Source of the DNA: a virus
IMG/VR virus record: IMGVR_UViG_3300021378_000088
Span: 1-33,529 of that record
Strand: one strand, 5' to 3'
Length of the DNA: 33,529 nt
The notes beneath the pieces are model-generated. The model did no database searches, had not been told where the DNA came from, and worked only from the letters and a program-made list of their open reading frames with translations. The position numbers and the translations under genes were made by a program. Shown in pieces: positions 22,549 to 30,279 of the stretch. How positions within the stretch are numbered: the first letter of the stretch is position 1; every line of letters starts with the position of its first letter.

Positions 22549-24327
22549 ATGAGAATTAATGAAGTCATACTACACGAAGAATTACTAGACGTAAAGTCTG
22601 TGATAACTTCGCCTATTAAAAAACTAGATAAAGTTTTTAAGAGTAACAACTATGAATTAAGAATAGTTGGCGGCGCTGTGCGTGACTTAGCGTTAGATAA
22701 AACACCAAAAGATATTGATTTGGCAACTGATGCTACGCCAGAAGAAATGATGAAGATACTTGATAAATCAGGAATCAGACATATACCTTCTGGTTTAGAA
22801 CATGGAACTATCACTGCGATACTAGATAACGAGCCATATGAAATCACAACACTAAGAGCAGACAAAGAAACAGATGGCAGACACGCAGAAGTTGAGTTTG
22901 TTAAGAGTTGGGAAGAAGATGCTAAACGTAGAGACTTGACATACAATGCTATGAGCATGGATATGGAAGGCAATGTATTTGATTACTTTGGTGGCATGGA
23001 CGACTTACAAGATAAAGTCAGTAAGTTTGTCGGTGACCCAGAAGAAAGAATCACAGAAGACTATTTGAGAATATTAAGATACTTTCGTTTTCAAGGTAGA
23101 CTATCAACTCCTACTTGGGATAAAGACACACTGAAAGCAATCAGTTCAAATGCAGAAGGTTTGAAAAAGATAAGTGCTGAAAGAGTGTGGCAAGAAATGG
23201 GCAAAGTTCTTTCAGGTAACAACGTTGCGAATATATTAGATTATATGGCTAAGACTGGTGTTAGTAAAGTTATAGGATTATCAACTAATGACTTGAACAA
23301 AGTAAAAGATAATGGTAATTCTATCGTTGCATTAGCACAGACGGGCAACACAATAGATATAGCAAAGCGTTGGAAATTAAGCAAAGTTCAAGCAACTATG
23401 TTAGACTTTCTAGTTAAGAATAAGAATAATACACTTGACCAAAAGAAAGTAGAAGATATGATTGCTGATGGAGTTGATAAGACTTTAATTACATCATTAG
23501 CAACTTTACAAGGCAAAGAAGTAAACATAGACGCAGAAGTTCCAAACTTTCCGGTAACAGGTGCTGACTTGATTGCCAAAGGTATGAAACCAGGACCAGA
23601 GATGGGTGCAAAACTTGGACAACTCAAACAGAAGTGGAAGCAAAGTAACTTCAAGGCAACTAAAGATGAATTGTTAAAAGAAAATTCAGACTTAGGCACA
23701 CAAAGAGGTAGATTAGAATACTATCTAAAGAAACCAGTCGAAGATGGAATGTTAGTTCATTTATCTGGTTTAGGAAAGTTTCATAAAGATAACGATGAAT
23801 TAGCAGATATAGTACCAGAAAGAAATGGAGTATATGCTTTACATCCTGATAAATGGGAAAGCACATTTTACAGTCTAACAAATAAAGATTTCAAAAAGAT
23901 TGTTCACTATAAACCAACATTAATAAAAGCACCAGCAGATATGATTGTTGCTGATATGGCTATTGCAAATAGATTTTATAGAACAGATAGTCCAGAAGAA
24001 CAAGAACAACTTGCTAAAGAATATAAAGATAGTATAGGTAAAGACATATCTAGTATGAAAATGCCAGAGGTGATTATGCCTGCGGCCAAGTTATCTAAGA
24101 TGGATGAAGCAGTTCATAGATTTATGACAGGACACGGCGTAACCTTTGCTGGTAAGAAACATGATGAGATAGAGATTGAAGTGACAGGGACTGATAATGT
24201 GAATAAGAAATATATCGTTACAATACTTGCTCCAAAAGAACTATTTGGCAAACAAACTCAAATCTCTTCTAAGTATATGAATAGAGGACCTTGGACTAAA
24301 ACAAAAATAGAAGATGCATTTAAGTAA
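22549..24327 (+). CDS. CCA-adding-type tRNA nucleotidyltransferase with extra C-terminal region, 592 aa
   Basis: Residues 1-410 follow the class II CCA-adding/poly(A) polymerase family: GGAVRD (41-46), catalytic D55 and D57 in KDIDLAT, KRRDLTYNAM (126-135), FDYFGGMDDLQ, ERITEDYLRILRYFRFQGR and later FPVTGADLIAKGMKPGPEMG. The enzyme adds CCA or A residues to RNA 3' ends. Residues about 410-592 are an extra region I do not recognise (GMLVHLSGLGKFHKDNDELA, GVYALHPDKWESTFYSLTNKD, ending KYMNRGPWTKTKIEDAFK). The N-terminus MRINEVILHE|ELL resembles a T4 capsid-targeting sequence with an L-x-E cleavage site. ATG 22549 is chosen over a GTG at 22501, which lies inside the terminator. It sits between sheath and tube genes under a late promoter. 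Confidence 0.88.
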   Translation: MRINEVILHEELLDVKSVITSPIKKLDKVFKSNNYELRIVGGAVRDLALDKTPKDIDLATDATPEEMMKILDKSGIRHIPSGLEHGTITAILDNEPYEITTLRADKETDGRHAEVEFVKSWEEDAKRRDLTYNAMSMDMEGNVFDYFGGMDDLQDKVSKFVGDPEERITEDYLRILRYFRFQGRLSTPTWDKDTLKAISSNAEGLKKISAERVWQEMGKVLSGNNVANILDYMAKTGVSKVIGLSTNDLNKVKDNGNSIVALAQTGNTIDIAKRWKLSKVQATMLDFLVKNKNNTLDQKKVEDMIADGVDKTLITSLATLQGKEVNIDAEVPNFPVTGADLIAKGMKPGPEMGAKLGQLKQKWKQSNFKATKDELLKENSDLGTQRGRLEYYLKKPVEDGMLVHLSGLGKFHKDNDELADIVPERNGVYALHPDKWESTFYSLTNKDFKKIVHYKPTLIKAPADMIVADMAIANRFYRTDSPEEQEQLAKEYKDSIGKDISSMKMPEVIMPAAKLSKMDEAVHRFMTGHGVTFAGKKHDEIEIEVTGTDNVNKKYIVTILAPKELFGKQTQISSKYMNRGPWTKTKIEDAFK

Positions 24328-24334
24328 AAAAACC

Positions 24335-24469
24335 ATGGAACTATTACTTGTTAATTACAAGAACATACACAGTGCTATGTTAAAAGACTGTGCTGACAAA
24401 CAAAAGTTCACTAAGTTGATTGCTGATTTAGAAAAAGATTTAGAGGAGTTAGAAGATGCAAGTATATAA
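24335..24469 (+). CDS. Small acidic helical protein, 44 aa
   Basis: A 44-codon frame starts seven bases after the nucleotidyltransferase stop and ends inside the next gene with a 14-base overlap. The protein begins MELLLVNYKNIHSAMLKDCA and ends in a Glu/Leu helix (LEKDLEELEDASI). There is no clear ribosome-binding site before it, but spacing and overlap suggest translational coupling in both directions. Function unknown. Confidence 0.6.
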   Translation: MELLLVNYKNIHSAMLKDCADKQKFTKLIADLEKDLEELEDASI

Positions 24470-24803
24470 GGAAACAATCTGGCACTTCACTTGTAAATCT
24501 TGTACTGGATTTTGGTCTATTGCCGCTTCTGATGAATGGGTGCCAACAGAACTGTTTTGTCCACACTGTAGTTCGAAACGCACATATGACAACGAACTAG
24601 CAGACCAGATGGATGACAATGACTATCTTCCTGAAAGCAAGCCGTCTCAACTCGAAAACTATTATGAATTTGAAGACGAGTTTGGCGATATGGAAGAACT
24701 TAAAAAAGAAGAATGGTGTTCTTGTGGACACAAAATCATAGATTGTGACTGTAAAGCAGGATGCAAATGTGGTTGTAATAAACGATTTTTAGGTGCATAT
24801 TAA
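24456..24803 (+). CDS. Zinc-ribbon-like Cys-rich protein, 115 aa
   Basis: The ATG follows GAGGAG within the preceding small gene. An N-terminal pair CKSC (residues 14-17) and a second pair CPHC (34-37) make a plausible zinc ribbon; FTCKSCTGFWSIAASDEWVP resembles the metal-binding half of such domains. A middle acidic part follows. The C-terminus is an unusual Cys cluster: CSCGHK, CDCKAGCKCGCNKRF. A related Cys-Gly cluster occurs in the protein at 29080. Metal binding is inferred and the biological role is unknown. It belongs to the transcript of the nucleotidyltransferase. Confidence 0.8.
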   Translation: MQVYKETIWHFTCKSCTGFWSIAASDEWVPTELFCPHCSSKRTYDNELADQMDDNDYLPESKPSQLENYYEFEDEFGDMEELKKEEWCSCGHKIIDCDCKAGCKCGCNKRFLGAY

Positions 24804-24829
24804 CTTACAACTTAATTATTGATAAAATA

Positions 24830-24837
24830 GATAAATA
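24830..24837 (+). promoter_or_regulatory. T4-type late promoter, GATAAATA
   Basis: GATAAATACTAG form. The sequence right behind it can form a 7-bp hairpin TAGTGTT/AACACTA (24839-24865). It drives the tail tube gene, with GGAG before the ATG. Confidence 0.8.
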
Positions 24838-24883
24838 CTAGTGTTAAAACCATAATCGAACACTATTATAGGAGATAAAGAAA

Positions 24884-25480
24884 ATGGCAAGAACATTAAA
24901 CAATTTTGGTGTACCTACTGATTCAGGCGCAGATGCCGTTGGTACTGGTATATTACAACCAAAACTAAACTATAGATTCCGTGTAGTAGTTGCTGGTTTT
25001 GGTGGAACTGGAACAAGTTCACAAGAATTCACAAGACAGGTTATGAATGTATCCCGTCCAAAGGTCTCACACGAGTCAATTCCATTAGATTCATACAACT
25101 CACGTATGTATGTTATGGGTAAACACACTTGGGAGCCAATTACAATAACATTGCGTGATGATATCGCAAATAATCTAACTAAACTAGTTGGTCGTCAAGT
25201 ACAATCACAGTTAGACCATAAAAACCAAAAAGGTCCTTCAGCGGGTACTAATTATAAGTTTTCAACATTGATTGAAATCTTAGATGGTAACTCTGGTGAT
25301 GCGACTGAGCAATGGCAGTTAGAAGGATGTTTCATCACAAACGCTGACTATTCACAGTCTGATTACGCAGTTTCAGACCCAGTAACTATCACTGTGACTT
25401 TACAGTATGATAATGCTGTTCTGAATGACGACATTATGCCACCTATGGACTTCGTATCTGATTCTACTGTAGCAGGTTAA
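24884..25480 (+). CDS. gp19: Tail tube protein, gp19-like, 198 aa
   Basis: Length and pattern suit T4 gp19 (163 residues, slightly longer here). A beta strand block YRFRVVVAGF is followed by FTRQVMNVSRPKVSHESIPL, then SYNSRMYVMGKHTWEPITIT, EQWQLEGCFITNADYSQSDY and DPVTITVTLQYDNAVLND. The order of strands and the W-E-P-I-T-I-T-L-R motif are typical of tube proteins that stack as hexamers to make the inner DNA channel. It follows the sheath in the tail region as in T4, with the nucleotidyltransferase unit inserted between. Confidence 0.9.
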   Translation: MARTLNNFGVPTDSGADAVGTGILQPKLNYRFRVVVAGFGGTGTSSQEFTRQVMNVSRPKVSHESIPLDSYNSRMYVMGKHTWEPITITLRDDIANNLTKLVGRQVQSQLDHKNQKGPSAGTNYKFSTLIEILDGNSGDATEQWQLEGCFITNADYSQSDYAVSDPVTITVTLQYDNAVLNDDIMPPMDFVSDSTVAG

Positions 25481-25498
25481 TAAACAGGAGTAACCTCC

Positions 25499-27076
25499 AT
25501 GTCGTTTGAAAGAAAGAGTGCTAAGAATACGGCTAGACGAGTTCTAGCCGATAGTGCTAATGCAAAACATAGATTTGGATTCTCAGGTGAACACGGCTCA
25601 CCTATTACTGAAAACGCACCTAAACTCTCTGACCTTTATTTTATAGAATTTAAAGCAGTATCAGATGACACAATATCGGATTTAACTCAATTATCCGGCT
25701 TAGCAAAAGCAGTATCTCCTATTGCAATTAATACTTCAACAATGCCAATTGACCAATACGGTAAACGTGTTTTCGTTCCTACTCGTGTTGATTTTCCTGA
25801 AGTATCACTTACAATGTATGATACAGTGGATGGTCAAATGTTTAACTTCGCAGAAGATATATACAGTAAATTCTTTAAGAACCAAGATGCTAAAGTTACT
25901 GGTGCTAATGCAGAAGAGGTACTGACAAGTGCCCACAAACACGGCAGAAAATTACCTGAAAATAAACATTCGTACTATCATCAACATTTTGAAAAGATTA
26001 CAATATATCACTTTTTTGGTAACCTTGATGCTTCGTCTCCTCATGCAAATGAAACACAAAACCGCGGTAAAGGAACAGTTCAAAAAATAGAATTGATTAA
26101 TCCACTAGTCACAAATATTGTTTTTTCTCCAAGTGATTATAGTGTTACAGACATAAGAACTACAGATTTCACAGTTCAACCAGAAAACATAATAATAGGC
26201 AACGTAGACTCCTCTATAACATTCCCGGCTTGGATGACATTAGGAATGGATTATATGTTAGATGAATTAAGTCCACAACTTAAGAGACTACCGGGCAATC
26301 TTTATCCTGATAAATTTGCAGAAGGTCCAAGAGGCGAGTACTCTAGGTTTAAGTCAGTTAGTAGAACAGCCGGTAATGAAAATTATGAAGATTCTCTAGG
26401 CAAACAACGAGTTAATCAATATGGCAATGACGACAGAACTCAGGCTGAAAGTCTTACAGACCCAGCAAGAATAGAACAACAAGAGTATAACGACACGAAT
26501 AGAAAACTAAACGAACTAATGAGATTGTATAATGCTCAAATTCAAAATCCTAATGAGCAAGGCAATGAAGCATTAGCAATGGCTTTAAAGAGTCAAATTG
26601 GAACAATTAATGCCGCAAGACAGAGTAGATTTGAAAGAGGACAAGAGGCAGGCGGTAATCAATTTGATACTCCATATACTCCAACATATACGAATCCAGA
26701 TATTCCAACATTTGGTGGTATCGGAAACAGTAATCCGGGAGGACAAGGATATCCAAGATATTCTACAGACATTGGCTCAGCAATGATAAGAGAACTTGTC
26801 GGGTCATTCTTTGGCAATCGAAAATTTGATGCTAATAACATCAAAGGCACAGTAATAAATAAAATGATAGGTAACGATGGCAAATCAGAGAGTAGAAAGA
26901 TTTTAGGACAAGTGTTGACTGACGGCATGGTTTCAAGTAATAGCGGAGCCTATCAAACAACAACAAAGGCAAATCAATCTATTCCAACTAAAAATACAGA
27001 AGTGTTTAAAACGAATAACACAGATATGTCAATTGGAGTAAGTAAAGCAATCTTACGAAAATTCTTAAATAACTAA
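25499..27076 (+). CDS. Tube-like baseplate/tail protein with long C-terminal tail, 525 aa
   Basis: GGAG precedes the ATG, 18 bases after the tube gene. The N-terminal 230 residues look like a tube-fold paralogue: DLYFIEFKAVSDD, then AINTSTMPIDQYGKRVFVPT and DFPEVSLTMYDTVDGQ align in kind with the tube protein's SxPLDSYxxRxYV and WxPITITLRDD. VFSPSDYSVTDIRTTDFTVQ continues the fold. The C-terminal half is hydrophilic and Asn/Gln/Gly-rich (RLYNAQIQNPNEQGNEALA), then a compact end MIRELVGSFFGNRKFD. In T4 the tube is started by gp48 and gp54, which share the tube fold, so a tube-initiator or baseplate-hub role is plausible; which one cannot be told. Confidence 0.75.
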   Translation: MSFERKSAKNTARRVLADSANAKHRFGFSGEHGSPITENAPKLSDLYFIEFKAVSDDTISDLTQLSGLAKAVSPIAINTSTMPIDQYGKRVFVPTRVDFPEVSLTMYDTVDGQMFNFAEDIYSKFFKNQDAKVTGANAEEVLTSAHKHGRKLPENKHSYYHQHFEKITIYHFFGNLDASSPHANETQNRGKGTVQKIELINPLVTNIVFSPSDYSVTDIRTTDFTVQPENIIIGNVDSSITFPAWMTLGMDYMLDELSPQLKRLPGNLYPDKFAEGPRGEYSRFKSVSRTAGNENYEDSLGKQRVNQYGNDDRTQAESLTDPARIEQQEYNDTNRKLNELMRLYNAQIQNPNEQGNEALAMALKSQIGTINAARQSRFERGQEAGGNQFDTPYTPTYTNPDIPTFGGIGNSNPGGQGYPRYSTDIGSAMIRELVGSFFGNRKFDANNIKGTVINKMIGNDGKSESRKILGQVLTDGMVSSNSGAYQTTTKANQSIPTKNTEVFKTNNTDMSIGVSKAILRKFLNN

Positions 27077-27092
27077 TAGTAAGGAAATTATA

Positions 27093-27356
27093 ATGAAAAT
27101 TGATATATTAACTGCAAAACTATTAAAAAAAGGATTCTCTCAATCAAAAGCAGAGGCATATGCAGTAGAACTTACTAACATAGCAAAGATTTACGGTGTA
27201 AGTCCGTACGACTTTGTTGATGAACTTTCAGAAGACTTCTCTTTCAATGACTTAGGCTCATTTGTTACGAATAATGCATTGCGATTTGGATATAAGACGG
27301 GCAAGATGACTCCTCTAACTCCAACAACATATGTCGCAAGGTCAATTATTAAATAA
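27093..27356 (+). CDS. Unknown small protein, 87 aa
   Basis: AAGGAAA precedes the ATG. The protein starts with helices (KIDILTAKLLKKGFSQSKAEAYAVEL, with YGVSPYDFVDELSE) and has a basic end. The stop overlaps the next ATG as TAATG, so it is translationally coupled to the gp4-like nuclease. The family is not recognised; a virion assembly role is inferred from position only. Confidence 0.8.
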   Translation: MKIDILTAKLLKKGFSQSKAEAYAVELTNIAKIYGVSPYDFVDELSEDFSFNDLGSFVTNNALRFGYKTGKMTPLTPTTYVARSIIK

Positions 27357-27802
27357 TGGCGAAATTTCACAAAGGTCAATATACAGTACTAAACGCCTCA
27401 AAATACTCAGGAAAAGGGACACCCGTTTTTCGAAGTAGTTGGGAACAGACTTTTATGCAATTCTGTGACAACAACCCAAATGTTATGGCCTGGGCAAGTG
27501 AACCAGTCAGAATTTCATATAAACATCCGTTAACTGGCAAAATAACATCATATGTTCCTGATTTCGTTATGGTATACAGAGATTCCAAAGGTAAGAAAAA
27601 TGCAGAACTAATTGAGATAAAACCAGCGAACCAATCCAATCCTAAATTCGCAAAAGGTAGGGCACAACAGGCACAAGTAGCAATAAATTATGCTAAGTGG
27701 GATGCCGCTACACATTGGGCAAAAAAACGAGGTATGAAGTTTAGAGTTCTTAATGAAGGTGATATCTATTCTAACACTAAGAAACCTAAACCTAGAAAAT
27801 AA
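27356..27802 (+). CDS. gp4: Head-completion nuclease-fold protein, gp4-like, 148 aa
   Basis: Length matches T4 gp4 (150). Conserved features are FRSSWEQTFMQFCDNNPNV (E30), SYVPDFVMVY (D69) and AELIEIKP (E87, K89), a PD-(D/E)xK-like set related to TnsA-type endonucleases. In T4, gp4 acts after packaging to stabilise the filled head and allow tail joining; whether it cleaves DNA is not settled. Start is fixed by TAATG overlap with the preceding gene. Confidence 0.87.
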   Translation: MAKFHKGQYTVLNASKYSGKGTPVFRSSWEQTFMQFCDNNPNVMAWASEPVRISYKHPLTGKITSYVPDFVMVYRDSKGKKNAELIEIKPANQSNPKFAKGRAQQAQVAINYAKWDAATHWAKKRGMKFRVLNEGDIYSNTKKPKPRK

Positions 27803-27807
27803 CAACA

Positions 27808-27912
27808 CACCTTAGGACCGATATAAGTTTCGGCTTTGCTGTTACATATGTCTTATAGGTGAGGATGCCATTATCCATTATTCATATCGCTACTATGTCT
27901 ACAAAAAATGGC
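27808..27912 (+). other. Gene-free stretch with inverted repeats
   Basis: Between gp4 and the putative gp16 gene lie inverted repeats: CACCT/AGGTG (27808-27812/27857-27861) enclosing CCGA/TCGG (27818-27833), and GCCATT/AATGGC (27867-27872/27907-27912). No T run follows a strong hairpin, so this is not a clear intrinsic terminator. It may be a weak structured RNA end or nothing functional. Confidence 0.3.
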
Positions 27913-27924
27913 AACTTTATTTTT

Positions 27925-27932
27925 GATAAATA
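27925..27932 (+). promoter_or_regulatory. T4-type late promoter, GATAAATA
   Basis: GATAAATACG form. The leader to ATG 27961 is about 22 bases and contains AAGAG as ribosome-binding site. Confidence 0.77.
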
Positions 27933-27960
27933 CGAATATAATTAATTAAGAGTGTATATT

Positions 27961-28476
27961 ATGACAAAGAAACTAGAAGAAACCTTCAATATTCAACCAG
28001 CAGAAGAAGAAACTGTTGAAAAAGTAGAAGAAACTCCAACTATTGAAGAGTCTAAAGAACTTACTGAAATTTTATATTCAGAATTAGCAACTACTGAAAA
28101 GATTGATAGTGCGTTACCGCTAGTATCAGACCTTAATCAACATGATAAAGAGATGGACGATATTCATCAAAAGGCATTAGATGCTTTTAATGACTTAGTT
28201 CAATTAGGAATGAATGTAGAAGTTCACGCTGGTGCTAAATTGCTAGAAACAGCGAATCAGATGCTAAAAACGGCTATGGAAGCAAAAGATAGCAAAGTTG
28301 ATAGAAAATTAAAGATGATTAACCTTCAATTACAAAAAGCCAAGTTAGACCACAACGTTGCAAAGGCTAAACCAGAGGGAATTGAACTAGAAAGTGACGG
28401 AGCAGTTGTAATTGACAGAAATGAACTGTTGAAACGCATAGACAATGCCCAAAAAGACATAGAAAAAGATAAATAA
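27961..28476 (+). CDS. gp16: Probable small terminase subunit, gp16-like, 171 aa
   Basis: ATG 27961 is preferred to an upstream GTG at 27952 because AAGAG lies nine bases ahead. T4 gp16 is 164 residues with a central coiled coil. Here an acidic N-terminus (EEETVEKVEETPTIEESKEL) is followed by helices DLNQHDKEMDDIHQKALDAF, MNVEVHAGAKLLETANQMLK and RKLKMINLQLQKAKLDHNVA. The GAKLLE..NQMLKTAMEAKDSK stretch is the most gp16-like. The small subunit forms a ring that recognises DNA and regulates gp17. The assignment rests on length, helical pattern and proximity to gp17, and is less certain than gp17 itself. Confidence 0.72.
   Translation: MTKKLEETFNIQPAEEETVEKVEETPTIEESKELTEILYSELATTEKIDSALPLVSDLNQHDKEMDDIHQKALDAFNDLVQLGMNVEVHAGAKLLETANQMLKTAMEAKDSKVDRKLKMINLQLQKAKLDHNVAKAKPEGIELESDGAVVIDRNELLKRIDNAQKDIEKDK
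28468..28475 (+). promoter_or_regulatory. Possible T4-type late promoter overlapping stop codon
   Basis: GATAAATAAG overlaps the TAA of the putative gp16 gene, as several late octamers here overlap stop codons. The Asp-Lys-stop codons themselves make GATAAATAA, so chance is possible. Confidence 0.45.
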
Positions 28477-28517
28477 GAATAGAACAATTATACTTTAAAA
28501 CATATTTGGAAAGCGTT

Positions 28518-29087
28518 ATGAAAACATTTAAACAATATTTAACAGAGTCCACTAAAGAACACAAGTTCACACTAAGGTTCTGTTGCGACTTAGATGAAGC
28601 AGGTGCAAACCGTATTGAGGCATTCTTGTCAAAATATGACCTTAAGTCGATGTCAAAAACATCAACTACACCAATCACTAAGAATCCAATGTTTTTCAAA
28701 GATGTAGAAAACTCAAAAGTTTCAAAAGTCGATATCGCAACAGGATATCCATTATCAGCAGATATTCTAAGACAACAACTAAGTGATTTACTTAGTATGC
28801 ACCTTACACACGTTGCTGTTCATCCAGAAGGATGGGAACCAGAAGAAGAAGTTGTTGACGAAGACAAAGAGGCACTATTAGTATCAGATTATGATGAAAC
28901 ATCAGATGACGGTAAAACTTACGGTAAAACTTTTGTAGATAAATTTTTAAATGATTTAGAGAAAAAAGAACATGAGGTTGTAGAGAATGAAATGAGCGTA
29001 ACGCCAAAATCTGACCCTGCACCAGAGCAAATGGATAAAGAAGAAAAATCTACTCCATCTGTAATTTCAGGAGACGAAAATGACTAA
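28518..29087 (+). CDS. Unknown protein with capsid-targeting-like N-terminus, 189 aa
   Basis: ATG 28518 is preferred to a TTG at 28506; GGAAAG lies upstream. The N-terminus MKTFKQYLTE|S closely resembles the T4 internal-protein targeting sequence MKTYQEFIAE, with an L-x-E site of the kind cut by the gp21 prohead protease. Residues 15-100 look globular (HKFTLRFCCDLDEAGANRIE, then PLSADILRQQLSDLL). The C-terminal half is very acidic (EPEEEVVDEDKEALLVSDYD). It lies between the putative gp16 gene and gp17 and overlaps the next gene by eight bases. An internal head protein is a reasonable guess; the body of the protein is not recognised. Confidence 0.78.
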   Translation: MKTFKQYLTESTKEHKFTLRFCCDLDEAGANRIEAFLSKYDLKSMSKTSTTPITKNPMFFKDVENSKVSKVDIATGYPLSADILRQQLSDLLSMHLTHVAVHPEGWEPEEEVVDEDKEALLVSDYDETSDDGKTYGKTFVDKFLNDLEKKEHEVVENEMSVTPKSDPAPEQMDKEEKSTPSVISGDEND

Positions 29088-30159
29088 GAAATATACATTA
29101 ACAACATCAGAAGAAACTGTTACAGAGAATCCAGAAGATATCATCAGATTGATGAAACTAGCAGGTCTCACAAATGCACAACCAGTTGCTGAAGAAGAAG
29201 TAACTGAAGAAGTAGAAGCAGAAGTCTATGAGCCTACTGAAGCAAATGACGAACTAGACTTAGATGATTTTTCTAAAAAGTCTCCAGAAAGCATTTCAAA
29301 ACAAAAGAAATCAATTCAACCAACTCTTGGTGATAACCCATTAGAGTACTCTTTAGACGAAAATGAAATCTATGAAGCAATGATGGAAGAATTCAACGAA
29401 ATCGAAGAAGTAGAAGAAGGCAAACTTCCTCCTGGATTACAAGCATATCAGGATAAGAAAAATGGCAAAAAATCTGACAAAGAAGAAACAGATGAGTCAA
29501 TTGAAGAATCAAAGCCAGACTTTTTAGACTTAGATAAAGATGGCGACAAAGAAGAGTCAATGAAAAAAGCGGCTAAAGATAAAAAAGAAAAAGTAGAAGA
29601 AGATGGCACAACTGTCTCTGTATCTCGTAAACCATCAGTAACAAGCAAGCCTGTATCATCTACAGACAAGGCTAATGCAGATGCAACAAACGCCGCATCT
29701 GATGAAAAGTTAATTAAAAAAGCAGTAAATAGAAAACGCAATTATAATGATGATGGAATTGCACCACCTAGTGGACATCACAATAATACTTCTAACAGAT
29801 GGGCAGAATCAGTAGAAGAAATGAGTGAAGAAGAATTAAACGAAATAGGTCGAAGCAAACCAGAAGAAGAAGAACGATTAGCAAGGTTAGAGAACCAATT
29901 AGCAAAAATGAATAAATCTGGTAATACTTTGGGTGCAGAGTTTACTCAAAAAGTAATTGACCAAGCAAAAAGAAACTTAGCAAATATGACTGAATCAGAA
30001 TTAAAAGAAGATTGTGGCTGTGGTCACGGTTCAGATTGTGGTTGTGGTCCAGAATGTGATTGTGGTTGTAACTCAGTAAAAGAATCAACTGATGAATTAT
30101 CAATGCAAGATGCAGTTAATGAATCACAAGAAAGACTTAAGTATCTAATAAGTCGTTAA
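29080..30159 (+). CDS. Acidic, low-complexity protein with Cys-Gly cluster, 359 aa
   Basis: The ATG follows GGAG and overlaps the previous stop. Glu/Lys/Asp-rich composition suggests a mostly disordered or helical protein. Landmarks are EDIIRLMKLAGLTNAQPV near residue 22, EEGKLPPGLQAYQDKKNGKK near 112, and KPDFLDLDKDGDKEE near 145, whose DLDKDG resembles a calcium-binding DxDxDG loop. A CGCG/CDCGC cluster follows near residue 310 (DCGCGHGSDCGCGPECDCGC). The last part is helical (DAVNESQERLKYLIS). Composition recalls prohead scaffold or core proteins, but no homology is evident. It is followed by a strong terminator. Confidence 0.8.
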   Translation: MTKKYTLTTSEETVTENPEDIIRLMKLAGLTNAQPVAEEEVTEEVEAEVYEPTEANDELDLDDFSKKSPESISKQKKSIQPTLGDNPLEYSLDENEIYEAMMEEFNEIEEVEEGKLPPGLQAYQDKKNGKKSDKEETDESIEESKPDFLDLDKDGDKEESMKKAAKDKKEKVEEDGTTVSVSRKPSVTSKPVSSTDKANADATNAASDEKLIKKAVNRKRNYNDDGIAPPSGHHNNTSNRWAESVEEMSEEELNEIGRSKPEEEERLARLENQLAKMNKSGNTLGAEFTQKVIDQAKRNLANMTESELKEDCGCGHGSDCGCGPECDCGCNSVKESTDELSMQDAVNESQERLKYLISR

Positions 30160-30187
30160 AAATAGCATTCCTCCATTGCAAAAAAGA

Positions 30188-30214
30188 AAGTCTCCTTAGT
30201 GAGACTTTTTTTTG
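30188..30214 (+). terminator. Intrinsic terminator, + strand
   Basis: Stem AAAGTCTC/GAGACTTT, loop CTTAGT, then further T residues, 28 bases after the stop at 30159. Confidence 0.92.
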
Positions 30215-30225
30215 GTCGCCCAATA

Positions 30226-30250
30226 AAAAACCCGGCGATTAAACCGGGTC
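30226..30250 (-). terminator. Intrinsic terminator, minus strand
   Basis: On the minus strand ACCCGG/CCGGGT with loop TTTAATCG is followed by a T run. It ends the small gene at 30280 and faces the + terminator at 30188. Confidence 0.88.
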
Positions 30251-30279
30251 TTCTAATATATTTCAGAGTTGATTATCAA

